This document shows, piece after piece, positions 33,873 to 41,660 of a DNA stretch of 64,000 nucleotides. The number at the start of each line of letters is the position of its first letter. The first letter of the stretch is position 1. Below the pieces are notes generated by a model that saw only the letters and a list, made by a program, of their open reading frames with translations, ran no database searches and was not told the DNA's origin. Source of the DNA: Nocardia stercoris (GTDB lineage: Bacteria; Actinomycetota; Actinomycetes; Mycobacteriales; Mycobacteriaceae). The position numbers were made by a program, and so were the translations under genes. The stretch covers positions 62,001-126,000 of the forward strand of contig NZ_RFFH01000008.1 in the NCBI RefSeq assembly GCF_003696265.1. The letters are read 5' to 3'.

Positions 33873-35503
33873 TGATGACTACTTCGACTCTCACCCCGGC
33901 CGCCCCGGCGCGGCCGCCTCGGCAGTCACTGCCGCGCCGTGCCTTCGCCCTGCTGCGCAACACGTGGCGCGGGCTGACCAGCATGCGTACCGCGCTGATG
34001 TTGCTGTTCCTGCTCGCGCTGGCCGCGATCCCCGGCGCCCTGCTGCCGCAACGCAGCCTCAACGCGCCGAAGGTCGACAAGTACATCGCCGACCGGCCCA
34101 CGCTCGGACCGTGGATGGACCGGCTGGAACTGTTCGACGTGTTCGGCAGCTTCTGGTTCACCGCCGTCTACGCGCTGCTGTTCGTGTCGCTGGTCGGCTG
34201 CATCGTGCCGCGGGTATTCGACCACTACAAGGCATTGCGCACCCCGCCGGTGCAGGTGCCGCGCAACCTGGGCCGGCTGCCGCACCACGCGAAGGCGACG
34301 ACGTTGGACGCCGCGCCGGCCGATGTGATCGCCCGGGCGCGCAAGGGCCTGCGCGGGTGGCGGGTGATCGAAAGGGCCGAGCAGGACGGCGTCACGCTGT
34401 CGGCGGAGAAGGGGTATCTGCGCGAGTTCGGCAACCTGGTGTTCCATCTGTCGCTGGTCGGGCTGCTGACCTCGGTGGCGCTGGGCAAGCTGTTCGGGTA
34501 CGAGGGCAATGTCATCGTGATCGCCGACGGCGGGCCGGGCTTCTGCACTACGTCGCCGGCCGTGTTCGACTCGTTCCGGGCCGGGCAGGTGGTGGACGGG
34601 ACCGGGCTGACGCCGGTGTGTGTGCGGGTGCAGGACTTCCAGGCCGACTATCTGCCGACCGGTGAGGCCTCGATGTTCACCGCGCACATCGGGTACCAGA
34701 CCGGTGGCGACATCGCGTCGAACACGTGGCGCGACACCACGATTCAGGTCAATCACCCGCTGCGGGTCGCCGGTGACCGGATCTATCTGCAGGGCCACGG
34801 GTACGCGCCGAAGTTCACGATCACCTACCCGGACGGGCAGACCCGCACCGAGGCGGTGCAGTGGCGGCCGGACGACGGTTCCACCTTCCTGTCCAGCGGG
34901 GTGCTGCGGTTCGACCCGCCGGGCGGCATGTTCGCCAACGAGGACGAGCGGCGCAAGCATCAGGTCGCGATCGAGGGCCTGTTCGCGCCGACCGCGTTCC
35001 TGCACGGAACCCTGTTGACCTCGCAGTTCCCGGCCATGAACGATCCGGCGGTGGCGGTCGACATCTATCGCGGCGAGACCGGGCTCGACACCGGGAAGCC
35101 GCAGTCGTTGTTCGCGCTGGACCCGCAGATGATCAGTCAGGGCCGGCTGGTGAAGGACCAGCGGGTGAACCTGAAGCCGGGGGAGACCGCGACGTTGGGC
35201 GACGGCACGAAGGTCACCTTCGACGGCGCCGAGCAGTTCGCCAACCTGCAGGTTTCGCATAATCCGGCGCAGAGCTGGGTGCTGTTGAGTGCGTTGAGCA
35301 TGATGGCGGGGCTGCTGGTGTCGCTGGTGGTGAAACGCCGCCGGATCTGGCTGCGGGCCTACCCTGACACCACCTCCGAGGATCAACGACGTACTGTAGT
35401 AGAAATGGGTGGTCTGGCCCGCACCGACCAGGCCGGCTGGGGTGGCGAATTCGACCGCCTCCGTGAACGACTGCTGGGCGAACCGCCCACACCGGGAGAC
35501 TGA
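33872..35503 (+). CDS. resB: Cytochrome c biogenesis protein ResB
   Basis: System II cytochrome c synthetase subunit, 543 residues. N-terminal membrane helices (SMRTALMLLFLLALAAIPGA and FWFTAVYALLFVSLVGCIVP) are followed by a third (VFHLSLVGLLTSVALGKLF), a large extracytoplasmic domain of about 290 residues and a final helix (WVLLSALSMMAGLLVSLVV). With CcsB it forms the haem export and ligation complex. The ATG at 33872 overlaps the ccdA stop by one base. Length and layout are normal for actinobacterial ResB. Confidence 0.95.
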   Translation: MMTTSTLTPAAPARPPRQSLPRRAFALLRNTWRGLTSMRTALMLLFLLALAAIPGALLPQRSLNAPKVDKYIADRPTLGPWMDRLELFDVFGSFWFTAVYALLFVSLVGCIVPRVFDHYKALRTPPVQVPRNLGRLPHHAKATTLDAAPADVIARARKGLRGWRVIERAEQDGVTLSAEKGYLREFGNLVFHLSLVGLLTSVALGKLFGYEGNVIVIADGGPGFCTTSPAVFDSFRAGQVVDGTGLTPVCVRVQDFQADYLPTGEASMFTAHIGYQTGGDIASNTWRDTTIQVNHPLRVAGDRIYLQGHGYAPKFTITYPDGQTRTEAVQWRPDDGSTFLSSGVLRFDPPGGMFANEDERRKHQVAIEGLFAPTAFLHGTLLTSQFPAMNDPAVAVDIYRGETGLDTGKPQSLFALDPQMISQGRLVKDQRVNLKPGETATLGDGTKVTFDGAEQFANLQVSHNPAQSWVLLSALSMMAGLLVSLVVKRRRIWLRAYPDTTSEDQRRTVVEMGGLARTDQAGWGGEFDRLRERLLGEPPTPGD

Positions 35504-35507
35504 CACG

Positions 35508-36482
35508 ATGCCCATCGACAGCACCATCGCCTCTTACAGCGATCTCGCCTTCAAGTCCGCGATCGTCGTCTACTGCCTGGTCTTCGTCATGCTGGTGGTG
35601 CAGTTCGCGCTGGCGTACACGCAGCGGGCGGAGGAACGGGAACTGGTCGCCGCCGGCGTCGGCGACACCGTGCCCGCCGGTGCCGGCCCGGGCCGGGTGG
35701 CGCCGAAGCCGTCGAAGCCGCTGCCGGACCGCCTCGGCAACATGGCGTTCGCGGTGCTGTTCGTCGCACTGGGCCTGCACATTCTGGCAATCGTGTTGCG
35801 CGGCTTCGCGACTCACCGCTTCCCGCTCGGCAACATGTACGAGTTCGTCACCATGGCCACCGCCGGCGCGGTCACGCTCGGCGTGATCCTGCTGCGGGAA
35901 CAGAAGTACCGCGGCATGTGGGCGTTCCTGCTGGTCCCGGTCCTGATCCTGATGTTCCTGGCCGGCACCCTGCTCTACGCCGACGCCGCCCCCGTCGTCC
36001 CCGCCCTCAAGTCCTACTGGCTGCCCATCCACGTCACCGTGATCAGCCTCGGCAGCGGCGTATTCCTGGTGGCCGGCGTCGCCAGCCTCCTGTTCCTGCT
36101 CCGCCTGGCCCAGCCCGAGGGCGCGGAGTCCGACAACATCCTCGGCGCCATCGCTCGCCGCCTCCCCGACGCCCGCACCCTCGACCGCCTCGCCTACCGC
36201 ACCACCATCATCGGCTTCCCGATCTTCGGCACAGGCATCATCCTCGGCGCGATCTGGGCGGAGTCCGCCTGGGGCCGCTTCTGGGGCTGGGACCCGAAGG
36301 AAACCGTCTCCTTCATCGCCTGGGTGATCTACGCGGCTTATCTGCACGCGCGGGCGACCTCGGGTTGGCGCGAAACCAAGTCGGCGTGGATCAACCTGGC
36401 CGGGTTCGTGGCAATGCTGTTCAACCTGTTCATCATCAACATCGTGGTGAGCGGGCTGCACAGCTACGCGGGGCTGAACTGA
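35508..36482 (+). CDS. ccsB: Cytochrome c biogenesis protein CcsB (CcsA/ResC type)
   Basis: Haem-handling subunit of system II, 324 residues with about eight transmembrane helices. The haem-binding WWD-type motif is SAWGRFWGWDPKETVSFIAW, and conserved His residues occur in LGLHILAIV, YWLPIHVTV and YLHARAT. It presents haem to ResB-bound apocytochrome c outside the membrane. It starts 4 bp after resB. It ends the haem/cytochrome block; the next genes are accessory. Confidence 0.95.
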   Translation: MPIDSTIASYSDLAFKSAIVVYCLVFVMLVVQFALAYTQRAEERELVAAGVGDTVPAGAGPGRVAPKPSKPLPDRLGNMAFAVLFVALGLHILAIVLRGFATHRFPLGNMYEFVTMATAGAVTLGVILLREQKYRGMWAFLLVPVLILMFLAGTLLYADAAPVVPALKSYWLPIHVTVISLGSGVFLVAGVASLLFLLRLAQPEGAESDNILGAIARRLPDARTLDRLAYRTTIIGFPIFGTGIILGAIWAESAWGRFWGWDPKETVSFIAWVIYAAYLHARATSGWRETKSAWINLAGFVAMLFNLFIINIVVSGLHSYAGLN

Positions 36483-36522
36483 CAGCTGTCGTCTGTGCGG
36501 ACTTGCCCGGGTCCGGCCGACC

Positions 36523-36528
36523 TACATT
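36523..36528 (+). promoter_or_regulatory. -10 element TACATT of leaderless antitoxin-like gene
   Basis: TACATT ends 7 nt before the ATG at 36535; no ribosome site is present. Confidence 0.45.
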
Positions 36529-36534
36529 GTCGTC

Positions 36535-36744
36535 ATGAGCGCGAGCCATGAGGAGCTGATTCGGCTGGCCGAATCGGTTCCGGATGATCAGGTGCCGGCG
36601 GCTACCGAGGTGCTGCGTCAGCTGATGGGTAAGGCCGGTCGCCGGACTTTTCGTAGCGCGGGCGTCGCCGCCGCAGAACCGGACCTGGCCGAGCATGCCA
36701 AGGAGATCGTTCGCGACGAACTCGACCGCGGCGCGGCCGAGTGA
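36535..36744 (+). CDS. VapB-like antitoxin, toxin partner deleted
   Basis: Acidic protein of 69 residues: N-terminal SHEELIRLAESVPDDQVPAA helix, then RRTFRSAG and a C-terminal helix PDLAEHAKEIVRDELDRG. This layout (short helix, RxFxSAG, acidic DLAE tail) matches antitoxins paired with PIN-domain toxins in actinobacteria. The stop overlaps a GTG that starts a PIN-like reading frame, the usual antitoxin-toxin coupling. Because the toxin gene is internally deleted, this antitoxin now has no local target. Confidence 0.65.
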   Translation: MSASHEELIRLAESVPDDQVPAATEVLRQLMGKAGRRTFRSAGVAAAEPDLAEHAKEIVRDELDRGAAE

Positions 36745-36871
36745 TTGCCGTCGACACCGGGCCGATCGTCGCGCTCGTCAACAGCCGGGACAAATCACCG
36801 TCGCCACACTCGATCGTAGGCGCTTCTCGATCGTGAGATCCAAAGTCGGCCAGCTGCTGGTTGTTCCTTAG
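36741..36871 (+). pseudogene. VapC-like PIN-domain toxin remnant with internal deletion
   Basis: The GTG at 36741 opens MIAVDTGPIVALVNSRDK, a PIN-domain N-terminus with the first catalytic Asp (xVDTGPxVAL). The frame then stops at 36834. In another frame (from about 36794 to the TAG at 36871) lies ITVATLDRRRFSIVR followed by SKVGQLLVVP, the typical PIN C-terminal end (ATLDRRRF). About 80-100 central residues are missing and the junction near 36790-36797 shifts the frame, so nuclease activity is lost. Confidence 0.75.
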
Positions 36872-36903
36872 CTGCGCGGCGGGTAGCACAGGAATCAGTC
36901 GAA

Positions 36904-37239
36904 TCAGCTTTGCGTGGGGACGGCGGTGTTCAGTGGGATGGTGCCGAATTCTTCTGTGGTGTGGAGGGCGGCACGGCTGCTGATTGCCAGCCAAGTGGGG
37001 AGGGCGGTGACGAATGCCTGGACGGTGGGGAGAGCCCGGTGGGTGTCGAGGGCTTGCTGGTCGAGGTAGCGCTCGAGGATGAGGAAGCGGTGGGGGTCCG
37101 TGCGGTCACGCCAGATGCGGTATTCGAGTAGGCCTGGCTCGGCGGCTGCGGCGGTGGTGAGGTCGTCTACGGTTCGTTCGAAGTCGGCGATGAATTCGGG
37201 TCGGATCTCGATCACGGCGGACAGTTGAATATTCGGCAT
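36904..37239 (-). CDS. Antibiotic biosynthesis monooxygenase (ABM)-domain protein
   Basis: Protein of 111 residues with the dimeric ferredoxin-like ABM fold, related to YgiN-type quinol monooxygenases. Conserved features are EIRPEFIADFERTVDDLTT, the segment EPGLLEYRIWRD, and FLILERYLDQQALDTH with His. It may oxidise a quinol or an aromatic compound without cofactor. TAACGT ends 7 nt before the ATG on this strand, so it seems leaderless. Divergent from a LysR regulator 90 bp away, the usual arrangement for a regulated target. Confidence 0.85.
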   Translation of the reverse strand: MPNIQLSAVIEIRPEFIADFERTVDDLTTAAAAEPGLLEYRIWRDRTDPHRFLILERYLDQQALDTHRALPTVQAFVTALPTWLAISSRAALHTTEEFGTIPLNTAVPTQS

Positions 37240-37245
37240 ACCTGC

Positions 37246-37251
37246 ACGTTA
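37246..37251 (-). promoter_or_regulatory. -10 element TAACGT of leaderless ABM monooxygenase gene
   Basis: On the minus strand TAACGT ends 7 nt before the ATG at 37239. The 37240-37329 interval is the shared promoter region with the divergent LysR gene, where a LysR site is expected; I could not single one out. Confidence 0.45.
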
Positions 37252-37329
37252 AGGGTGTGGGCGGCGGTGGGGGAAAGACGGATTGGCACTAGACTCAGCG
37301 CCGATCGTTATCAATCCGCTGGAGGCGCC

Positions 37330-38265
37330 GTGGGGCCGGACATTCTGAGTCTGCGCTACTTCCTGGTGGTTGCCGAGGAGCGTCACTTCACGCGGGCGGC
37401 CGTACGGATCGGCATCGCGCAGCCCGCGTTGAGTGCCCGGATCCGGCGGCTGGAAGCGGATCTCGGTACACAGCTGCTCGTTCGCACAACGCGGACGGTG
37501 GAATTGACCCCGGCGGGAACGGCTTTGGTGGAATCGGCGCCGGCCGCACTGGCGGCGGTGGACCGTGCCTTCGATGCGGCGCGCCGGATCGGTGCCGGTG
37601 CGGCCGGGCCGCTGCGGATCGGGTACAGCCTGAGCGCCGGCGCCGAGACCGCCCCCATGCTGGTCGACGCGCTGGTGCGCGCGCTGCCGGGCCTGGATGT
37701 CACGGCCGCACCGATGCCGACACCTGAGATCTCGCCGGCGGTTGCCGAGGGCAGACTGGATGTGGGTATCACCCGTGCCGAACAGCCGGGGCGAGGCGTC
37801 CGCCGATTTCCCTTGCGGCAGCAGCGAATCGGTGTCCAGCTTGCGGCGGACCATCCGCTGGCGGCGAACGCGGAGATCGACGTCGCCGATCTGGCGGGAT
37901 ATCCCGTCCAGCTACACGAGCGGGCCGCCAACCCGGTGGCCCACGACCAACTCGTCGGGCTATTGGGGGCCGGTCCGGTTCCTCGCTTCCATTCCCCCAT
38001 AGTCGCTTTCGACTTGTCGCAGCGCGTGGTGCGCAGCGGTGCGGCCGTCTCTCTGGCCGGGGAGGCCGCCCTGTCGGCGCATCCGCCGGGTCTGACGTGG
38101 CGTCCGCTGCGGACGGCCGCAGTGCTCACCACCTGCCTGGTGCTGCCGTACACGCTGCTGCCGATGCATCAGCGTGTCCGGTTGGTTGCAAAAGATCTTG
38201 CTGCAGAGACGAATTGGCTCAACGGTACGGCGGCCACCGAAACTGGCAGCACAGGCGATTCGTAG
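37330..38265 (+). CDS. LysR-family transcriptional regulator
   Basis: Protein of 311 residues. N-terminal winged HTH: LRYFLVVAEERHFTRAAVRI, then IAQPALSARIRRLEADLGTQ and LLVRTTRTVELTPAG. The effector domain resembles type 2 periplasmic binding proteins (LRIGYSLSAGAE, DVGITR, ADHPLAA). The GTG at 37330 is chosen: GGAGG lies 5 nt upstream and the DILSLRYF start is typical. It probably controls the divergent ABM monooxygenase gene, with a small molecule as co-inducer. Confidence 0.92.
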   Translation: MGPDILSLRYFLVVAEERHFTRAAVRIGIAQPALSARIRRLEADLGTQLLVRTTRTVELTPAGTALVESAPAALAAVDRAFDAARRIGAGAAGPLRIGYSLSAGAETAPMLVDALVRALPGLDVTAAPMPTPEISPAVAEGRLDVGITRAEQPGRGVRRFPLRQQRIGVQLAADHPLAANAEIDVADLAGYPVQLHERAANPVAHDQLVGLLGAGPVPRFHSPIVAFDLSQRVVRSGAAVSLAGEAALSAHPPGLTWRPLRTAAVLTTCLVLPYTLLPMHQRVRLVAKDLAAETNWLNGTAATETGSTGDS

Positions 38266-38412
38266 ACCTCGGCTCGGGGCCGGCGCTGCTTGGTGATCTC
38301 CTCCTTCCCGCGCGTCGACGAACTAGCCAGTCCGCGGGTCGCGGTCCTGCAACTCACCGCCACGGCCGATTCTCGCCAGCGCCGGTGCCAGATGCCCGGC
38401 GAGGATCGGGGC

Positions 38413-38829
38413 ATGATCATGGATGCGATGACCACGCTGGAAGCCTTCTACGCCGCTGAGGCGGCCTTCCTCACCGAAGGAGCCGGATTCGAGGAAATGG
38501 CAAGGCATCTCGCTGACGACATCGTCATGGACCAGGCGCCGAGCCTGCCCTACGGCGGCCGCTGGCAGGGCCACGCGGGTTTCCGCGACTTCCTCACCGC
38601 CATGGAGGCCAGCTGGGACGGACTGTGGTTCGACGAGCAGCGGTTCCTCGCCGAGGGCGATCGGATCGTGGTCTACAGCCGGGGCAGGCTGCGCGCGCGC
38701 CGCACCGGCCGGGTGCTGGAAACGTCTCTGCTGCAATGGATCAGCTTCCGAGACGGCCTGATCACCGAGTTCCGGCCCTACTACCACGACACCGCGGCGG
38801 TCTTGGCGGTGCTGTCCGAGGAGGCCTGA
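38413..38829 (+). CDS. SnoaL/NTF2-like protein
   Basis: Protein of 138 residues with the cone-shaped NTF2-like fold expected from its pattern: TTLEAFYAAEAAFLTEGAGF, MARHLADDIVMDQAPSLPYGG, RWQGHAGFRDFL, and RVLETSLLQWISFRDGLITE followed by FRPYYHD. Members are ketosteroid isomerase-like enzymes or binding proteins; the function here is unknown. The ATG at 38413 is used; ATG codons at 38419 and 38428 are alternatives. The 147 bp before it hold no other gene. Confidence 0.75.
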   Translation: MIMDAMTTLEAFYAAEAAFLTEGAGFEEMARHLADDIVMDQAPSLPYGGRWQGHAGFRDFLTAMEASWDGLWFDEQRFLAEGDRIVVYSRGRLRARRTGRVLETSLLQWISFRDGLITEFRPYYHDTAAVLAVLSEEA

Positions 38830-38896
38830 ACCGCTGGGGTGCGGCCTCGGTCCCGTTCGTGGGCGGTCTGCTCGGCCGATTGTCGGTGTCGCGCGG

Positions 38897-39280
38897 TCAG
38901 CGGTCAGCCGCCGCGTGGCGGGCGCGTTCGATCTCGTTGATGTGCAGTTCGGTCCAGGTGCGTAGTGCGGCGATCGGTTCGGCCAGGCTGCGGCCGAGGG
39001 CGGTGAGCTGGTATTCGACGCGTGGCGGGATGGTGGGATGGACTGTGCGGGTGAGGAACCCGTCGGTTTCCAGGCTGCGGAGGGTTTGGGTGAGCATTTT
39101 CTGGGAGACGCCGTCGATGCGCTTGAACAGGTCGGTGTAGCGCATGGTTCCGTCCTGGCTGAGGGCGTCGATGACGAGGACGGTCCACTTGCCGGCGATG
39201 TGGTCGAGGACCTGGCGGGTGGGGCACTTGGCCGAGTACGCGTCGGCGGGCAGGCCGGAGGATTCAACGACAGTGGTCAC
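38897..39280 (-). CDS. HxlR-family transcriptional regulator
   Basis: Winged-HTH protein of 127 residues. Family features: a Cys near the N-terminus (AKCPTRQVLDHIAGKWTVLV), the HTH region TDLFKRIDGVSQKMLTQTLR and the wing (LTRTVHPTIPPRVEYQLTAL). The N-terminal Cys often senses reactive electrophiles or oxidants in this family. The GTG at 39280 is chosen because TACTCT ends 7 nt before it; the longer frame from 39298 would place the start inside the operator palindrome. Divergent from a nitroreductase gene it probably regulates. Confidence 0.9.
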   Translation of the reverse strand: MTTVVESSGLPADAYSAKCPTRQVLDHIAGKWTVLVIDALSQDGTMRYTDLFKRIDGVSQKMLTQTLRSLETDGFLTRTVHPTIPPRVEYQLTALGRSLAEPIAALRTWTELHINEIERARHAAADR

Positions 39281-39286
39281 AATTCG

Positions 39287-39308
39287 AGAGTAACGCACTA
39301 ATTAGTGC
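39287..39308 (-). promoter_or_regulatory. HxlR promoter (-10 TACTCT) and 14-bp operator palindrome
   Basis: GCACTAATTAGTGC (39295-39308) is a perfect 14-bp palindrome between the divergent HxlR and nitroreductase genes, adjoining the minus-strand -10 TACTCT (39292 to 39287). On the other side GATAGT (39336-39341) ends 8 nt before the nitroreductase ATG, so one site could control both promoters. A further TTAGTG half-site lies at 39341-39346. Confidence 0.6.
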
Positions 39309-39348
39309 CTTCTTCCCATTGGATTGTCACTCTCCGATAGTTAGTGGC

Positions 39349-40002
39349 ATGAACACGATGATCTCGGTGACCGAAGCCATCCGCACCCGCCGCACGGTGC
39401 GGCACTACCGCCCCGACCCGGTCCCGGCGGCCACCCTCGACACCCTGCTCGAACTGGCCATGGAGGCGCCGTCGAGCTGGAACCTGCAGGATCGGTCGAT
39501 TGTCGTGATCACTGATCCGGCCGGTCGCGACGGGCTGACCTGGGCGACCGATGGGCAACCGCAGCCGCAGGAGGCGCCGGTGATGCTCGTCTTCGTCGCC
39601 GAAACCGAAGCGTGGCAGGCGGATCGGAGTGACGTGTACGAAGCAGCCCGCCGCCGCGGCGCGTGGAGTGAGGAGTTCGTGACCGGCTTCGCGGCGGCCG
39701 CCACCGAATTCCAGCAGGGCTTGGCGGCGCACGGGCTGCTGCGCGAATACGCGGTCAAGGACGCCATGATCGCCGCCACCTACGTGATGCTGGCGGCCAC
39801 CGAGCTGGGTCTGTCCACCTCGCCGATGAACGGCTGGGACGAGGCGAAGGTCAAGCAGGTGATCGGTATCGAGGACCGCCCCGACCTGGCCGTCGCCCTG
39901 CTCATGTCGGTCGGGTACGCCGCCGAGCAGCGGATCCACCCCGGCCGGCGAGCAGTCGACCGCACCGTGTTCCGCGACCGCTATCCAGCGGCGAACCCCT
40001 AG
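39349..40002 (+). CDS. Nitroreductase-family flavoprotein
   Basis: FMN-dependent oxidoreductase of 217 residues. ISVTEAIRTRRTVRHYRPDP holds the Arg residues for FMN phosphate, and MEAPSSWNLQDRSIVVI the Ser/Asn FMN-binding loop. AATYVMLAATELGLSTSPMN and YAAEQRIHPGRR complete the fold. It probably reduces quinones, nitroaromatics or enones with NAD(P)H. With the divergent HxlR regulator it forms a typical electrophile-response pair. Confidence 0.9.
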   Translation: MNTMISVTEAIRTRRTVRHYRPDPVPAATLDTLLELAMEAPSSWNLQDRSIVVITDPAGRDGLTWATDGQPQPQEAPVMLVFVAETEAWQADRSDVYEAARRRGAWSEEFVTGFAAAATEFQQGLAAHGLLREYAVKDAMIAATYVMLAATELGLSTSPMNGWDEAKVKQVIGIEDRPDLAVALLMSVGYAAEQRIHPGRRAVDRTVFRDRYPAANP

Positions 40003-40006
40003 CCCG

Positions 40007-40195
40007 CTACAGCGGGTCCTCCCCGAGTTCGGTGTTGGCGAGCCGGGTGGCCTGTTCGGTTTCGACGTTCTCCTCGCGACGTTCGCCGGAAGTTTCCGCT
40101 TCGCGTTCATGCGGGTGTCCGTGCCAGCCGGAGCGCTCGTTACCTTCCTTGCGGCGGGCGTCCTGGGAGAGGTTTTCGCGGTCTTGATGGGACAT
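40007..40195 (-). CDS. Small highly charged hydrophilic protein
   Basis: Protein of 62 residues, very hydrophilic (MSHQDRENLSQDARRKEGNE, later ERREENVETEQATRLAN), without hydrophobic segments and probably disordered. GGAGG lies 6 nt before the ATG, a strong ribosome site that argues for real expression. The composition resembles stress-related hydrophilic proteins, but no family is recognised. It is convergent with the nitroreductase gene, 4 bp apart. Confidence 0.6.
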   Translation of the reverse strand: MSHQDRENLSQDARRKEGNERSGWHGHPHEREAETSGERREENVETEQATRLANTELGEDPL

Positions 40196-40378
40196 GTCGC
40201 ACCTCCGGTCGTAGGGGCCGGTGTCCAGTATGCCCCTGTGCTGCCGGAGGGTTGCTGGGGTGCCGGTCGGGGGTGCTCCGGGTTGGCATGCGGCTGCCGA
40301 GCTCGAAGCAGTCGTCTTGGTTGGACATTATGTCGCAGACAGATTGTGGGCGACGGCCCCAGCTCCTACACCCTGAGA

Positions 40379-40419
40379 CGAGCGAACCCGGTGTGCTTGT
40401 CGCACACCGGGTTCGCTCG
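40379..40419. terminator. Long perfect hairpin downstream of the sulfotransferase gene
   Basis: An 18-bp perfect stem (40379-40396 with 40402-40419) with loop TTGTC lies 15 bp past the minus-strand sulfotransferase stop. There is no long T-tract, but its strength and place indicate a terminator. The rest of 40196-40433 shows no gene. Confidence 0.72.
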
Positions 40420-40433
40420 TTCGGGACCGCGGT

Positions 40434-41570
40434 TCAGCTGGCGAAAGCGTCTCTGACCTGGGCTTCGGTCAGGCCGTAGGTTTCCAGCGTGTAGTTGTGG
40501 ACCGGGCGGCGGTCGCCGGACTTGCTCTCGTCGTCGAGGGCCCGCATGGCGGCGATGCCGGCTTCAGTGCGTTCCAGGCCGAAGGACGAGTAGATCTTGT
40601 CCACGGTGCCCATCGGGTCGGCGCGCAGGTCCTCGAAGTCGATGTCGAGGAACTGTGCCGGGTCGTATTTAGCTCGGGCCGTGGTGAATTCGCGGAGTCC
40701 ACGGGACCACAGTTCCAGCTGGGTGCTGCCGATTCGCTCGGGGGTGAAGGCGGTGGACCAGCCTTCGGCGGCCTGCTCGGAGAGGCTGCAGGAGGAGCCG
40801 ATGACCTGCAGCGGGTCGCGGTGCGTCTGGATGACCAGGGCGTCGGGGTAGACGGCCATGAGCGCGTCCAGAGCGAACAGGTGGCTGGGGTTCTTCAGAA
40901 CCCAGCGGCGGGTGTCGCCGAGACCGATCAGCTGCAGGTTCTTCTTGTGTCGCGCATAGGAATTCGTCCAGTCCTGGCCGCGCAGCCACTGCGAGTAGGT
41001 GGGCAGGTAAGCCAGCGACTCGTACGAGATCGAGGTGACGTTCTGGCGCAACAGCTGCCAGCACTCCTCGACCTCGGCCGCGCTCATGTAGTGCACGCCC
41101 ATGAACTCCGGGTGCTCCACCCGGTGCTGGGCGAACCCGGCGTCGAGCGCCTGATAGATCGGGTTGTCGGCCCAGGTGTCGCGCGGCGGGCGCGGCTGCG
41201 GGAAGTCGGCCAGCCACATCTCCAGCGCCTGGTGCTGAGGGTCGGCGGCGAGCAGGCGGTGCAGGGCGGTGGTGCCGGTGCGGGGCAGGCCGGTGACGAA
41301 GATCGGGCGGTCGATCACGGTGTCCGCGTAGCCCGGGTTGGCCTTGAAGCCGGCTTCGCTGAGCGCGCGGGCGGCGAGCGCGCCGCGCAGGAAGTACCGG
41401 TTCATCTTGCTGCCGAGTTCGGTGAGCCCGGCATCGCGTTGATAGGACTCCAGCAGGACGCCGAGCGCCTCCCGGTAGTCGCTGTCGGCGCCGAAGTCGG
41501 TGAGCCCCACGACTTTCGTCGCGGAGGCGTGTAGGTCGTCGACGGTGCCGACGTTGATGCGTGCGGTCAT
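40434..41570 (-). CDS. PAPS-dependent sulfotransferase
   Basis: Sulfotransferase of 378 residues, in the range of mycobacterial Stf-type enzymes. The 5'-phosphosulfate loop is FVTGLPRTGTTALHRLL (residues 91-107); the 3'-phosphate-binding region is VLKNPSHLFALDALMAVYPD, then VIQTHRDPLQVIGSSCSLSE; IDFEDLRADPMGTVDKIYSS is typical near the C-terminus. It transfers sulfate from PAPS to a hydroxyl of an unknown small molecule or lipid. It is the last gene of a same-strand run starting with cysD and cysNC, which make PAPS, and follows an SDR and a DUF1214-like gene. GAGGAG occurs about 12 nt before the ATG. Confidence 0.9.
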   Translation of the reverse strand: MTARINVGTVDDLHASATKVVGLTDFGADSDYREALGVLLESYQRDAGLTELGSKMNRYFLRGALAARALSEAGFKANPGYADTVIDRPIFVTGLPRTGTTALHRLLAADPQHQALEMWLADFPQPRPPRDTWADNPIYQALDAGFAQHRVEHPEFMGVHYMSAAEVEECWQLLRQNVTSISYESLAYLPTYSQWLRGQDWTNSYARHKKNLQLIGLGDTRRWVLKNPSHLFALDALMAVYPDALVIQTHRDPLQVIGSSCSLSEQAAEGWSTAFTPERIGSTQLELWSRGLREFTTARAKYDPAQFLDIDFEDLRADPMGTVDKIYSSFGLERTEAGIAAMRALDDESKSGDRRPVHNYTLETYGLTEAQVRDAFAS

Positions 41571-41660
41571 TGCTACGCAATTCTCCTCAGGTTGTGCTGA
41601 TTCGCCTGCTCGCCGCGCCGATCCGGTAGACGCGGTCGGTCTCCTCCGGCCCGGTCGCGA

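Noticed and set aside
36741..36836. Intact small 31-codon protein starting at 36741
   Set aside because: The sequence is the start of a PIN domain that ends abruptly after a deletion; the matching C-terminal part lies in another frame just downstream.
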